DNA of 64,000 nt from Closterium sp. Naga37s-1 (GCA_947471745.1 CANJKZ010000775.1:7501-71500); one strand, 5' to 3'; shown: positions 37,807 to 47,700, counted from the first letter of the stretch. The notes: generated from the letters alone by a model not told the origin. A program made the numbers and translations.

Positions 37807-38762
37807 GGGTGATGGAAAGCGGAAGAATGGGGCGGGGTGATGGAAAGCGGGAGAATGGGGCGGGGTGATGGAAGGCAGGAGAATGGGGCAGGGTGATGGA
37901 AAGCGGGAGAATGGGGCGGGGTGATGGAAGGACGGACAATGGGGCGGGGTGATGGAAGGAGGGAGAATGGGGTGGGGTGATGGATAGCGGGAGAATGGGG
38001 CGGGACGATGGAAAGCGGGAGAATGGGGCGGAGCGATGGAAAGCGGGAGAATGGGGCGGGGCGATGGAAAGGGGGAGAATGGGGCGGGGTGATGGAAAGC
38101 GGGAGAATGGGGCTGGGTGATGGAAAGCGGGAGAATGGGGCAGGGTGATAGAAAGCGGGAGAATGGGGTGGGGTGATAGAAAGCGGGAGAATGGGGCGGG
38201 GTGATTGAAAGCGGGAGAATGGGGCGGGGTGATAAGAAGCGGGAGAATAGGGCGGGGTGATAAAAAGCAGGAGAATGGGGCGGGGTGATGGAAGGAGGGA
38301 GAATGGGGCGGGGTGATGGAAAGCGGGAGAATGGGGCGGGGTGATGGAAAGTGGGAGAATAGGGCGGGGTGATGGAAAGCGGGAGAATGGGGCGGGGTGA
38401 TGGAAAGCGGGAGAATGGGGCGGGGTGATGGAAGGAGGGAGGATGGGGTGGGGTGATGGAAGGAGGGAGAATGGGGCGGGGTGATGGAAGGCGGGAGAAT
38501 GGGGCGGGGTGATGGAAGGAGGGAGAATGAGGCGGGGTGATGAAAAGCGGGAGAATGGGGCGGGGTGATGGAAAACGGGAGAATGGGCGGGGTGATGGAA
38601 AGCGGGAGAATGGGGCGGGGTGATGGAAGGAGGGAGAATGGGGCGGGGCGATGGATGGCGGGAGAATAGGCCGGAGTGATGGAAAGCGGGAGAATGGGGC
38701 GGGGTGATGGAAAGCGGGAGAATGGGGCGGGTTGATGGAAAGCGGGAGAATGGGGCGGGGTG
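37807..38762 (+). repeat. 28-bp satellite between solo LTR and copia element
   Basis: 956 bp, about 34 units of the same satellite, starting with the right GGGTG duplication of the solo LTR (37807-37811) and ending GGGTG at 38758-38762 against the complete LTR. It is degenerate like the 34-37 kb zone, with GATAAGAAGC, GATAAAAAGC and GGCGATGGATGGCGG units. Minus-strand open frames here run into the LTRs only because the satellite lacks stops. Confidence 0.95.
37930..38315 (+). repeat. Paralogous satellite segment with empty LTR insertion site (copy B)
   Basis: Partner of 36592-36977 at a constant 1,338-bp offset. Its last five bases, 38311-38315, are GGGTG and are followed by ATGGAAAGC, so here the satellite continues where copy A holds the LTR. 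Subtracting the LTR (829) and one duplication (5) from 1,338 leaves 504 bp, exactly 18 units of 28. Copy B therefore preserves the pre-insertion structure. Confidence 0.9.
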
Positions 38763-39347
38763 TGTTATGGTCACAGTAGGCTTCAATGTGCCTAAAACGA
38801 AAGATAGAGTGCACAGTCGGATTTCTGCACAGCTGCTTTAAACCTTCATAGCGATCTGCTCACAACTCTAAATGACTTCATTCAACTTGGATCTGGAGCG
38901 CCTTAACGTTGCCTACAATAGGCAATTTAGATCGCACGATTTCATCAAGAATTGACGACACAGCGTTGGTTTGAACGAACGGCACTATGGCAGCCACTAT
39001 AGTCATAGAACACAAGATAGGAAGAGTTAGCAAGGGTTACGAGTTGGGAATGACTCCCAGCTCCTACAAACCCCAAGAGCCGAGGTACAGTGATGTGGAA
39101 CAGTGCCACACTGTCCCCAACCAAGAAGGGTCTCGAAACTACCCTTCACAAGGGCCTACACCAACTAAAATGTTACACTACACAAATTAATGTAACTATC
39201 TTCAATATCTTGAGGTGTACCCCTTTTGGCGAGCTTCGAAATCACTTGAAGCTTGCAACCAAGGCTCGGGTTCTTCATCACAAATTCATCCTCGAGTTCT
39301 TGATGGGTCTGCTGCTCACACCTGCGACACGCCGAACGTTCGACAAG

Positions 39348-39410
39348 CGACAAAATAGAAACCGCGCACGACAAAATAGAAACCGCGCACGACAAAGTAG
39401 AAACCGCGCG
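39348..39410 (-). repeat. 21-bp minisatellite inside the 3' LTR, 3 copies
   Basis: Three tandem units containing GACAAAATAGAAACCGCGC; the last has a G for A change. The solo LTR carries two. The minus strand of this run reads a repeated Ala-Val-Ser-Ile-Leu-Ser-Cys peptide because 21 is a multiple of 3; I attach no meaning to that. Confidence 0.85.
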
Positions 39411-39516
39411 GGACACACAAAATGGCCGCGTTACACGCGACTAGCGATAACTCGCTATTGACTTGACACACACACTCGACATCATGACCCATCATTCACA
39501 CACCATTATAAGCATG

Positions 39517-39530
39517 AAATATATATTTAT
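39517..39530 (-). promoter_or_regulatory. Candidate TATA box in U3 of the 3' LTR
   Basis: Minus strand reads ATAAATATATATTT about 90 bp into the LTR. It is the most AT-rich tract in the LTR and is conserved in the solo LTR. The corresponding region of the 5' LTR, which would drive the element, is deleted. Assigned by composition and position only. Confidence 0.45.
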
Positions 39531-39615
39531 TTCATGCACTCATTCCATTCCATGCACACACGCATGCACGCACACGGACAACAAGCCGAGTGCAAACCGT
39601 AGGGTTGCACCAACA

Positions 39616-39627
39616 AACTCCCCCTCG
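39616..39627 (-). promoter_or_regulatory. Polypurine tract
   Basis: Minus strand reads CGAGGGGGAGTT immediately before the 3' LTR terminus TGTTGG. A purine run directly at the internal edge of the 3' LTR is the expected primer for plus-strand DNA synthesis in LTR retrotransposons. Confidence 0.85.
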
Positions 39628-39654
39628 GATTGTTGGCCTTAGGATCTTGCTCTC

Positions 39655-40128
39655 TCAGTTCAGAGCCATCCCAGCCAGCTTGCAGCACTTCCAATGCTGC
39701 TGCTCCACCAGCCTCTTGGTCATCATGTCAGCTGGCTGCCCCGTCGTCTTCACATAGCGCAGCTCAACTTCACCCGCGGCCACCATGCTCCTCGTCCAAT
39801 GCCACTTCACCCTCATGTGCTTCGTGAGGCCATGCAACACAGGGTTCTTGGCAAGACCAATGGCACCCTGGCTGTCACAGTAGAGTGGGGTAGGTCCTTG
39901 CTGCTCCTCCCCCAATTCAGCCAACAAACGCCGCTGCCACACAATCTCCCGTACAGCACGGAAGAGTGCCATGTACTCGGACTCCACCGAGCTCAATGCT
40001 TGATCAACCTGCTTCTTGCTCTCCCAAGCAGTTGGGCCTCCTCCAACACAGCAGATGAAGCCTCCCACACTTGTCATGTCCTCTGGCTCCGATGCATAGG
40101 AAGTGTCCGAGTAGGCGGTAAGGAACAA
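39655..40128 (-). pseudogene. Copia RNase H domain (C-terminal part of pol)
   Basis: 157-codon stretch carrying the copia-type RNase H that degrades the RNA strand of the RNA/DNA hybrid. Visible features: YSDTSYA with the first acid at residue 8, WESKKQ near 35-40, SSVESEYMAL with the conserved acid near 51, YCDSQGAIGLAKNPV with Asp85, and TKHMRVKWHW. The domain runs to a natural TGA stop at 39657-39655, only 28 bases before the polypurine tract, so the C-terminus looks complete. It is out of frame with the RT segment upstream. The first codon given is TTG, so this is a fragment of the polyprotein and not a separate gene. The frameshift lies between about 40130 and 40200, near a GCC-repeat stretch. 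Confidence 0.9.
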
Positions 40129-40139
40129 ACGCCCGGGTT

Positions 40140-40685
40140 CTACACCATCCGCACCCTTTTGGCGTTTTGCGCCGCCGCCGAGTATTGCAGCCCAACGGTC
40201 GGTGTTTGACCAAGGTACTTGGCCACCCTCATTCCAGCTGCTACCTGCTCCACATTAGGGCATTGCACAACCCTAGCTAGCTGTCCGGTAGCAAACGCGA
40301 CGTCCGGTCGGGTATTTACCGCTGCATACATGAGGCTGCCCACCAACGAGTGAAATCGGCACCTCTCCTCTTCACCAACACTCTCCTCCTCTGGTCCCTT
40401 CACACACTTGAACCCAGAGGGAAAGGGAGTAGCCACATGGCCTTCACTCTGGCCGAAGTTGGCAGCCAACGCCTCCAGGTACTTCCGTTGGTGCACCCGC
40501 ATGCTCCGCTTCTCCACGTCACGTTCGATGTGGAGCCCGAGGTAGAAGTTCACGTCCCCAAGGGACTTGCACTTGAACTTGTCTTGCAGCTTCAGCATCA
40601 CCTCCTTCACAAGGTCAGAGGAGGGTGAAAAGATCAGGATGTCGTCCACGTACACCACTGAAGCTCCTCTGCTCCCCCTCACCAA
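40140..40685 (-). pseudogene. Copia reverse transcriptase, palm/thumb segment with YVDD
   Basis: 181 codons continuing RT after a frameshift. The catalytic YVDD box is at residues 12-15 (40652-40641), in the context VVYVDDILIFSPS. It is followed by the copia signatures SLGDVNFYLGLHIERD, VHQRKYLEAL, YHSL-like FHSLVGSLMYAAVNTRPDVA and KYLGQTPTVGLQYS. The segment ends at a TAG (40142-40140) produced by a second frameshift. It is one base out of register with the upstream pol frame; the shift point lies between about 40650 and 40690, where there is a run of five Gs (40678-40674). One extra base there would explain it, though a sequencing error in a homopolymer is also possible. The first codon given is TTG, so it is not an independent start. 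Confidence 0.9.
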
Positions 40686-43500
40686 GCATGAACAAGGAGT
40701 GGTCGGCCGTTGAGGGAGTGAAGCCGATCTCCTCCAACACTTCGCGCAGCTTCATGTACCATTGCCTAGGGGCCTGCTTCAGCCCATAGAGGGCCTTCTT
40801 CAGCTTCCAAACTCTGCCACTGCCATCATCAAACCCCTCTGGCTGCGCCATAAAAATCTCCTCCTCAAGGATGCCATTAAGGAATGCCGTTACGATGTCC
40901 ATTTGCTTTACCACCCATCCTTTAATGGCGGCTCCCGCGAATAGGGTTCGCAGCGTCGTTGGCTTCACCACAGGGGCAAACAGCTCCTTGAAGTCCACCT
41001 TCTCCTTCTGCTGGTACCCCTTGGCTACAAGCCTAGACTTGTAGCGCTCGATCTTGCCGTCGGCATCCGACTTGATTTTGAAGAGCCACTTGGACGTTAT
41101 CGCCGTACGCCTCTCCGGTAGCTCCACCAATTCAAACGTGTCGTTCTCCTCAATGCTCTTCAGCTCACTCTCCATGGCCTTCTTCCACTCCTCAGCATCA
41201 CTACTCTCCAAAGCCTCCTTGAGAGTTGCTGGTTCTTCCGGCATCTCCACCGGAGAGAAGAACGCAAAGGCACACTCCTCGTAGTCACTCTCCTCGTCGT
41301 CTCCGACCATCATTGCCGCTCCGGCCAGGGCTGTCTTACCCTGCTTTCCCGGCGCATCATAGGTCAGCCTATTAGGGGGTTGAACTCTCCTCTTCCCCCT
41401 TCCTTCCTCCTCAGCTGCAGGGACTTGAAGGCCTTGGCGTTGCTGCGGTGTGGCTCGAATCCGTGGAGCACTCATAGTGCAGGAAGGGAGTGACGGTGCA
41501 CGCTCGCTCACTTGCTGCACCTCCTCCTCATCTTCTTCTGCATCATTGGCCTCCTCTCCCCCATTCACAAGGGAAGATTGCCTTGTGGTGGTGCTGCCGC
41601 TGCTCAGCTCCAAAGGCAGCTCCACATGCTCCAAGCCGGAACTCTTCACCTCTCCAAACCGCACGCCTATCTTCGCCTCATTCTCTGCCTTCCAATCCTT
41701 GTACATGAAGTTTTCCATGAACTTGCAGTCCCTGCTCACCAAGAACTTCTTGGTGAATGGGTCCCAAAGAAGCCATCCCTTGCTGTTTTGAGCCATGCCC
41801 AAGTGCACGGCCCACACCGCCTTGGCACCAAGCTTGTTGTGCCGAAGATGCTTAGGCACGAGCGCCATGCACATGCACCCGAACACCCGAAGCATATCCA
41901 GCTTTGGCTTCCTTCCAAGCCACTCCACATAGGGCACCCATTTTTCTGCTCCCACATGAGTCAAAACTCTGTTCTTGGCCACACACGCGCTCCGCACCGC
42001 ATCAGGCCAGAAATAGTCGGGTAGCCCGGCTTCAATGAGCAACCCGCGTGCCGCCTCCGTGATTGTGCGGTTCGCTCGCTCGGCGATGCCGTTCATTGCA
42101 GGGGAGTATGGCATGGTGAGGGAGTGCCGAATACCATTCTTCTTCAGCCACAACCCAAACTCCTTGCTCAGAAACTCTCCCCCTCGATCGGTGCGGATTG
42201 ACTTGACTAGACGGTCTTGTTGCCGCTCCACCATCGGGAACGTTTCAGCCACGTCGCTCTTCTTGGCCAGCACATACACCCAAGTCATGCGGGTGTAGAC
42301 GTCCACAATGGTGAGGAAATACTCTGCTCCAGCAGCTCTAAGCTTCAGGGGGCCCACCACGTCCATCACCACCTCATCAAGTGGTGCCTTAGCCGTTGCC
42401 TCCAAGCTAGAGAATGGGAAACGGGTGAACTTGGCTTGCATGCACGTCGGGCAGCCAAGTACCTCATCGGGCTCCCCCTTCACACGTATGCCAGCAACCA
42501 TCTCATTCTTCACTAGCTGCTGCAAGATGGGCAGGGCCACATGCCCCATGCGCCGATCCAAAGTCAACCAATCACACTCCCCCGTAGCCGAAGTCGGATT
42601 GGAGAATGCCGCGCTCGCAATGGCGCCCCACATGCTCTCTCCGTAGTCCTCCGCTGCTACCCCGGGGTTCTCCTCACCCTTGTGCCGCTTCTTGGCTGCT
42701 ACACCACTCTCCTCGTGTTGACCGAGCTTGCTGGTCCCTCCAAGATTGCACTTCTTGGACACAATCTCCTTAGCGCGACCGTTCGCGCCATCGCCGCTAC
42801 CAACCGCTTCATCCTTGGTGCTGACGCTTGCTGCCACTTGCCTCTCCTTAGGCATGGGGACCACAGGGATCTTCCACATCTCGTTGTAGACATCTCTGTC
42901 CTCATGAAGGTCCCAAAGAACCCGATCGCCAAGCCTTGCTTTGTAGGTCTTGGCTCCCTTCGAGTTCGTGTCCATGCCGGCCTTTGCCAATCGCCGCACG
43001 GAAATCAGGTTCGCAGCAAGGCTGGGAACCCAAAGCACGTTCTTGAGGCCCACCATCTTCCCATCAGCACCCTTGAACATGGCCTTGCCCATGCCTTTCA
43101 CCTCTGTTCGCTGCCCCAAAGCCGATGTGACATGTTTCACCGGTGACGGCTCGAGTTCGGTGAGCAAGTCGGGGCGAGGTGTCATGCTATAGGTAGCGCC
43201 ACTATCGATCACCCAATAGTCCAGGGGGTGTAGGGTCACCTTCCCCACAGCTGCTGGCTCTTCAAAGCCTTCATCCTTCTCTGGACCAGCTGGTACTTGC
43301 GTCGACACGAAGTAGAATAGACCCGGGTACCGATCGTCGCTCGGGTCCTTGTCATTGTCTCCGCTCTTCATGTTTGCAGCTCCGCCACCGCGACCGCCAC
43401 GGCCTCCGCAGCCTCTTCCTCTCCCTCCTCTTGCTCCTCTACCCTCCTGGCCTTGAGTAGGGGTCCAACCATCAGGGAGCTTGTAGCAATCGCGCCACAT
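40615..43500 (-). pseudogene. Copia pol: protease, integrase and N-terminal reverse transcriptase
   Basis: 961 codons, counted from an internal Met at 43500 in the zinc knuckle. Protease: DSGAT at 99-103 (Asp99 at 43206). GAG-pre-integrase zinc region: His320, Cys350, Cys353, with Asp315 where the first His of the HHCC motif is expected. Integrase core: Asp380, Asp438 and Glu474 (DD35E spacing) in the contexts VVMDVVGPL, TDRGGEF and NGIAERANR. A variable linker (about 600-760) is followed by RT from about 765, with KWLFKIK, YKSRLVAKGYQQ, QMDIVTAFLNG (Asp868) and KALYGLKQAPRQWY. The frame fails after about residue 944 just before YVDD and reads nonsense to a stop at 40617. The same frame continues upstream into gag, separated only by an amber codon. 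Confidence 0.95.
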
Positions 43501-44403
43501 ATGTCCGCTCTTGTGGCAATAATGGCATTCGCCGTCGAATCGGCCGCGACCGCGCCCGTAGCTCTTGTCGTCGCTGCCCTAACCGCCACTCCCGCGGCCT
43601 CCGCCGAAGTTGCTGCCACCAAACCTTCCTCCCCCTCGTCCTCTGGATCTTCCTCGGCCATATCCACGGCCGACGCTCGCTGCCCCAGCGCCATCCGCAC
43701 TCGCCAACTCACGGCGGCGAAAATCCTCTTGAAGGATAGCTCGCTTCACGTCTTCGAGCGAGAGGCGGGGCAAGTCGCGATTCAGATTGATGATGAGCGA
43801 GGACCATGACTCAGGGAGTAGGGCCAGCAACTTGGTCTTCTTTTGGAGCTCACTATAGTTCAAATCAGCTCCCTCAAGCCGCGTCAACAAGTCGAAGAAT
43901 TTCTGCACCCCTTCTTCAACCGCTTCATCCTCTTCAATTCGTAACGTTGCCATTTGCCGTTCCAACACCACAGCTACCGCCGCTGTTGCAGGAGCGTGTA
44001 CACCCTTGAGAGCAGCCCATGCCTTTGGTCCCTTCTCTGGATCACGCTGGAAAGGCTTGATGTGACGGATCTGGTTGCTCCCCAACGCTTGCTCAAGTAG
44101 GAGGTAGCCTTGTGCGCTCTTCCGCACCCACGGGCTCTTCTCCGGGTCGTTCTTGGGACGCTTCTCCGTTCCTTCCATCACCTCCAGTAGATCATAGTGG
44201 TCAAACACGTTCTCCATTCTGAAGGACCATTCAGCAAAGTTATCGCCGTTGAACTTGTCAAGCCCGAACACTCTTGATTCATCCCTTGAAGGTCCAAGAG
44301 TCGGTTGCACGGGCGCCACGGCTGAATCATGGGCTTGGCCTTGTGCTTGGGCTTATCCATTGCCTCCAGAACCTCTGCCATCCCTTTCCTCATGTCCAGC
44401 CAT
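43453..44403 (-). pseudogene. Copia gag with CCHC zinc knuckle, two nonsense codons
   Basis: The likely start is the ATG at 44403-44401, reading MAGHEERDGRG, about 20 bases after the PBS and in frame with everything downstream. The frame is broken by TAA at 44355-44353 (codon 17) and TAG at 43581-43579. Between them lies a clear copia capsid: GLDKFNGDNFAEWSFRME, YLLLEQALG, KFFDLLTRLEG, KLLALLPESWSSLI. A Gly/Arg-rich tail precedes the second stop. Beyond the stop, the same frame encodes a CX2CX4HX4C knuckle (43527-43486: Cys, Cys, His, Cys in the context CHYCHKSGHMWRDC), which would bind packaged RNA. Gag and pol are one continuous frame, as in many copia elements with a single polyprotein. 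The amber codon could be read-through rather than decay, but the TAA so close to the start argues for decay. The boundary with pol is approximate. Confidence 0.88.
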
Positions 44404-44423
44404 TGTTGTAGCTGCTCCAAGGG

Positions 44424-44436
44424 GTTCTGATACCAC
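44424..44436 (-). promoter_or_regulatory. Primer-binding site for initiator tRNA-Met
   Basis: Minus strand reads TGGTATCAGAACC one base after the 5' LTR terminus AACA. It differs by one base from TGGTATCAGAGCC, the complement of the 3' end of plant-type initiator tRNA-Met, which is the common copia primer. The tRNA comparison is from general knowledge. Confidence 0.88.
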
Positions 44437-44437
44437 T

Positions 44438-44758
44438 TGTTATAGTCACAGTAGGCTTCAATGTGCCTAAAACGAAAGAGTGCACAGTCGGATTTCTGCA
44501 CAGCGGCTTTAAACGTTCATAGCGATCTGCACACAACTCTAAATGACTTCATTCAACTTGGATCTGGAGCGCCTTAACGTTGCCTACAATAGGAAATTTT
44601 GATCGCACGATTTCATCAAGAATCGACGACACAGCGTCGGTTTGAACGAACGGCACTATGGCAGCCACTCTAGTCTTAGAACACAAGATAGGAAGAGTTA
44701 GCAAGAGTTACGAGTTGGGAATGACTCCCAGCTCCTACAAACCCCAAGAGCCGAGGTA
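44438..44758 (-). repeat. Truncated 5' LTR of the copia element (inner 321 bp)
   Basis: From TGTTATAGTCAC at the PBS side it follows the 3' LTR to GAGCCGAGGTA and then stops at a junction with satellite (ATGGGGCGG). The outer 530 or so bases, including the U3 end, TATA-like tract and minisatellite, are missing. There is at most a one- or two-base overlap at the junction and no GGGTG duplication, so this is a deletion or illegitimate recombination scar rather than an integration end. Confidence 0.93.
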
Positions 44759-47700
44759 ATGGGGCGGGGTGATGGAAAGCGGGAGAATGGGGATGGAAAG
44801 CGAGAGAATGGGGATGGAAAGCAGTTGAATGGGGATGGAAAGCGGGAGAATGGGGATGGAAAGCGGGAGAATGGGGCGGGGTGATAGAAAGCGGGAGAAT
44901 GCAGCGGGGTGATGGAAAGCGGGAGAATGGGGTGGGGTGATGGAAAGCGGGAGAATGGGCTGGGGTGATGGAAAGTGGGAGAATGGGGCGGGGTGATGGA
45001 AAGCGGGAGATTGGGGCAGGTGATAGAAAGCAGGACAATGGGGCGGGGTGATGAAAAGCGGGAGAATGGGGCGGGGTGATGGAAGGAGGGAGAATGGGGC
45101 GGGGTGATGGAAGGAGGGAGAATGGGGCGGGGTGATGGAAGGAGGGAGAATGGGGCGGGGTCATGGAAAGCGGGAGAATGGGGCGGGGTGATGGAAAGCG
45201 GGAGAATGGGGCGGGATGATAGAAAGCGGGAGAATGGGGCGGGGTGATGGAAAGCAGGAAAATGGGGCGGGGTGATGGAAAGCGGGAGAATGGGGCGGGA
45301 TGATGGAAAGCGGGAGAATGGGGATAGAAAGCGGGAGAAAGGGGCGGGGTGATGGAAAGCGAGAGAATGGGGCGGGGTGATGGAAAGCGGGAGAATGGGG
45401 CGGGGTGATGGAAAGCGGGAGAATGGGGCGGGGTGATGGAAAGCGGGAGAATGGGGCGGGGTGATGGAAGGAGGGAGAATGGGGCGGGGTGATGGAAGGA
45501 GGGAGAATGGGGCGGGGTGATGGAAAGCGGGAGAATGAGGCGGGGTGATGGAAAGCGGGAGAACGGGGCGGGTTGATGGAAAGCGGGAGAACGGGGCGGG
45601 GTGATGGAAAGCGGGAGAACGGGGCCGGGTGATGAAAGGAGGGAGAATAGGGCGGGGTGATGGAAGGAGGGAGAATGGGCCGGGGTGGTGGAAGCGGGAG
45701 AATGGGGCGGGGTGATGGAAAGCGGGAGAATGGGGCGGGGTGATGGAAATCGGGAGAATGGGCCGGGGTGATGGAAAGCGGGAATGGGGCGGGGTGATGG
45801 AAAGCGGGAGAATGGGGGGGGATGATGGAATGCGGGAGAATGGGGCGGGTTGATGGAAATCGGAAGAATGGGGTGGGGTGATGGAAAGCGGGAGAATGGG
45901 GCGGGGTGATGGAAGGAGGGAGAATGGGGCGGGGTGATGGAAGGAGGGAGAATGGGGCGGGGTGATGGACGGAGGAAGAATGGTGCGGGGTGATAGAAGG
46001 AGGGAGAATGGGGCGGGGTGATGGAAAGCGGGAGAATGGGGCGGGGTGATGGAAAGCGGGAGAATGGGGCGGGGTGATGGAAAGCGGGAGAATAGGGCGG
46101 GGTGATGGAAAGCGGGAGAATGGGGCCGGGTGATGGAAAGCGGGAGAATGGGGCGGGGTGATGGAAAGCGGGAGAACGGGGCGGGGTGATGGAAAGCGGG
46201 AGAACGGGGCGGGGTGATGGAAAGCGGGAGAACGGGGCTGGGTGATGGAAGGAGGGAGAATGGGGCGGGGTGATGGAAGGAGGGAGAATGGGGCGGGGTG
46301 GTGGAAGCGGGAGAATGGGGCGGGGTGATGGAAGAAGGGAGAATGGGGCGGGGTGATGGAAAGCGGGAGAATGGGGCGGGGTGACGGAAAGCAGGAATGG
46401 GGCGGGGTGATGGAAAGCGGGAGAATGGGGCGGGATGATGGAAAGCGGGAGAATGGGGCGGGTTGATGGAAATCGGGAGAATGGGGTGGGGTGATGGAAA
46501 GCGGGAGAATGGGGTGGGGTGATGGAAGGAGGGAGAATGGGGCGGGGTGATGGAAGGAGGGAGAATGGGGCGGGGTGATGGAAGGAGGGAGAATGGTGCG
46601 GGGTGATGGAAGGAGGGAGAATGGGGCGGGGTGATGGAACGCGAGAGAATGGGGCGGGGTGATGGAAAGCGGGAGAATGGGGCGGGGTGATGGAAAGCGG
46701 GAGAATGGGGCGGGGTGATGGAAAGCGGGAGAATGGGGCGGGGTGATGGAAAGAGGGAGAATGGGGCGGGGTGATGGAAAGCGGGAGAATGGGGCGGGGT
46801 GATGGAAAGCGGGAGAATGGGGCGGGGTGATGGAAAGCGGGAGAATGGGGCGGGGTGATGGAAAGCGGGAGAATGGGGCGGGGTGATGGAAAGCGGGAGA
46901 ATGGGGCGGGGTGATGGAAAGCGGGAGAATGGGGCGGAGTGATGGAAAGCGGGAGAATGGGGCGGGGTGATCGAAAGCGGGAGAATGGGGTGGGGTGATG
47001 GAAGGAGGGAGAATAGGGCGGGGTGATGGAAAGCAGGAGAATGGGGCGGGGTGATGGAAAGCGGGAGAATGGGGCGGGGTGATGAAAAGCGGGAAAATGG
47101 GGCGGGGTGATGGAAAGCGGGAGAATGGGGCGGGGTGATGGAAAGCGGGAGAATGGGGCGGGGTGATGGAAAGCAGGAGAATGGGGATGGAAAGCGGGAG
47201 AATGGGCGGGGTGATGGAAATCGGGAGAATGGGGCGGGGTGATGGTAAGCGGGAGAATGGGGCGGGATGATGGAAAGCGGGAGAATGGGCCAGGGTGATG
47301 GAAAGCGGGAGAATGGTCCGGGTGATGGAAAGCGGGAGAATGGGGCGGGGTGATGGAAAGCGGGAGAATGGGGCGGGGTGATGGAAAGTGGGAGAATGGG
47401 GCGGGGTGATGGAAAGCGGAAGAATGGGGCGGGGTGATGCAAAGCGGGAGAATGGGGCGGGGTGATGGAAAGCGGGAAAATGGGGCGGGGTGATGGAAAG
47501 CGGGAGAATGGGGCGGGGTGATGGAAAGCGGGAGAATGGGGCGGAGTGATGGAAAGCGGGAGAATGGGGCGGGGTGATCGAAAGTGGGAGAATGGGGCGG
47601 GGTAATGGAAGGAGGGAGAATAGGGCGGGGTTATGGAAAGCAGGAGAATGGGGCGGGGTGATGGAAAGCGGGAGAATGGGGCGGGGTGATGAAATGCGGG

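Larger units (their letters stand above)
38763..39615 (-). repeat. Complete 3' LTR of the copia element (853 bp)
   Basis: Plus-strand termini are TGTTATGG and CCAACA; in element sense the LTR runs TGTTGGTGCAACC to CCATAACA. The left flank is satellite ending GGGTG (38758-38762), the same 5 bases and the same unit register as the solo LTR. The inner edge abuts the polypurine tract. It contains a three-unit 21-bp minisatellite, a CGAACGTTCG palindrome at 39333-39342 and an AT tract at 39517-39530. Confidence 0.95.
38763..44758 (-). mobile_element. Degenerate Ty1/copia LTR retrotransposon, 5'-truncated
   Basis: About 6.0 kb, sense on the minus strand. Order in sense direction: partial 5' LTR (44758-44438), primer-binding site (44436-44424), gag, protease, integrase, reverse transcriptase, RNase H, polypurine tract (39627-39616), complete 3' LTR (39615-38763). 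Integrase before RT marks the copia superfamily. The coding frame is broken by two nonsense codons and two frameshifts. The 5' LTR has lost its outer part, including the U3 promoter, and ends abruptly in satellite with no matching target-site duplication. I count about 11 substitutions and one 4-bp indel between the two LTRs over the 321 bp they share, so the insertion is not recent. The element cannot act autonomously as it stands. Confidence 0.95.

Noticed and set aside
39165..39416. Minus-strand open frame in the 3' LTR (and 37388-37687 in the solo LTR)
   Set aside because: It covers the 21-bp minisatellite and reads a repeated 7-residue peptide. No relation to the internal domain and no match to a known LTR-encoded protein.
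41450..43809. Plus-strand open frames opposite the copia pol and gag genes
   Set aside because: Shadows of the GC-rich coding strand. The minus strand has clear ordered domains and catalytic motifs; the plus frames have none.
44178..44501. Alternative minus frame starting in the 5' LTR and overlapping the gag leader
   Set aside because: It crosses the PBS and LTR and lacks capsid motifs. The frame from ATG 44403 joins directly to the recognisable Gag despite its early stop codon.
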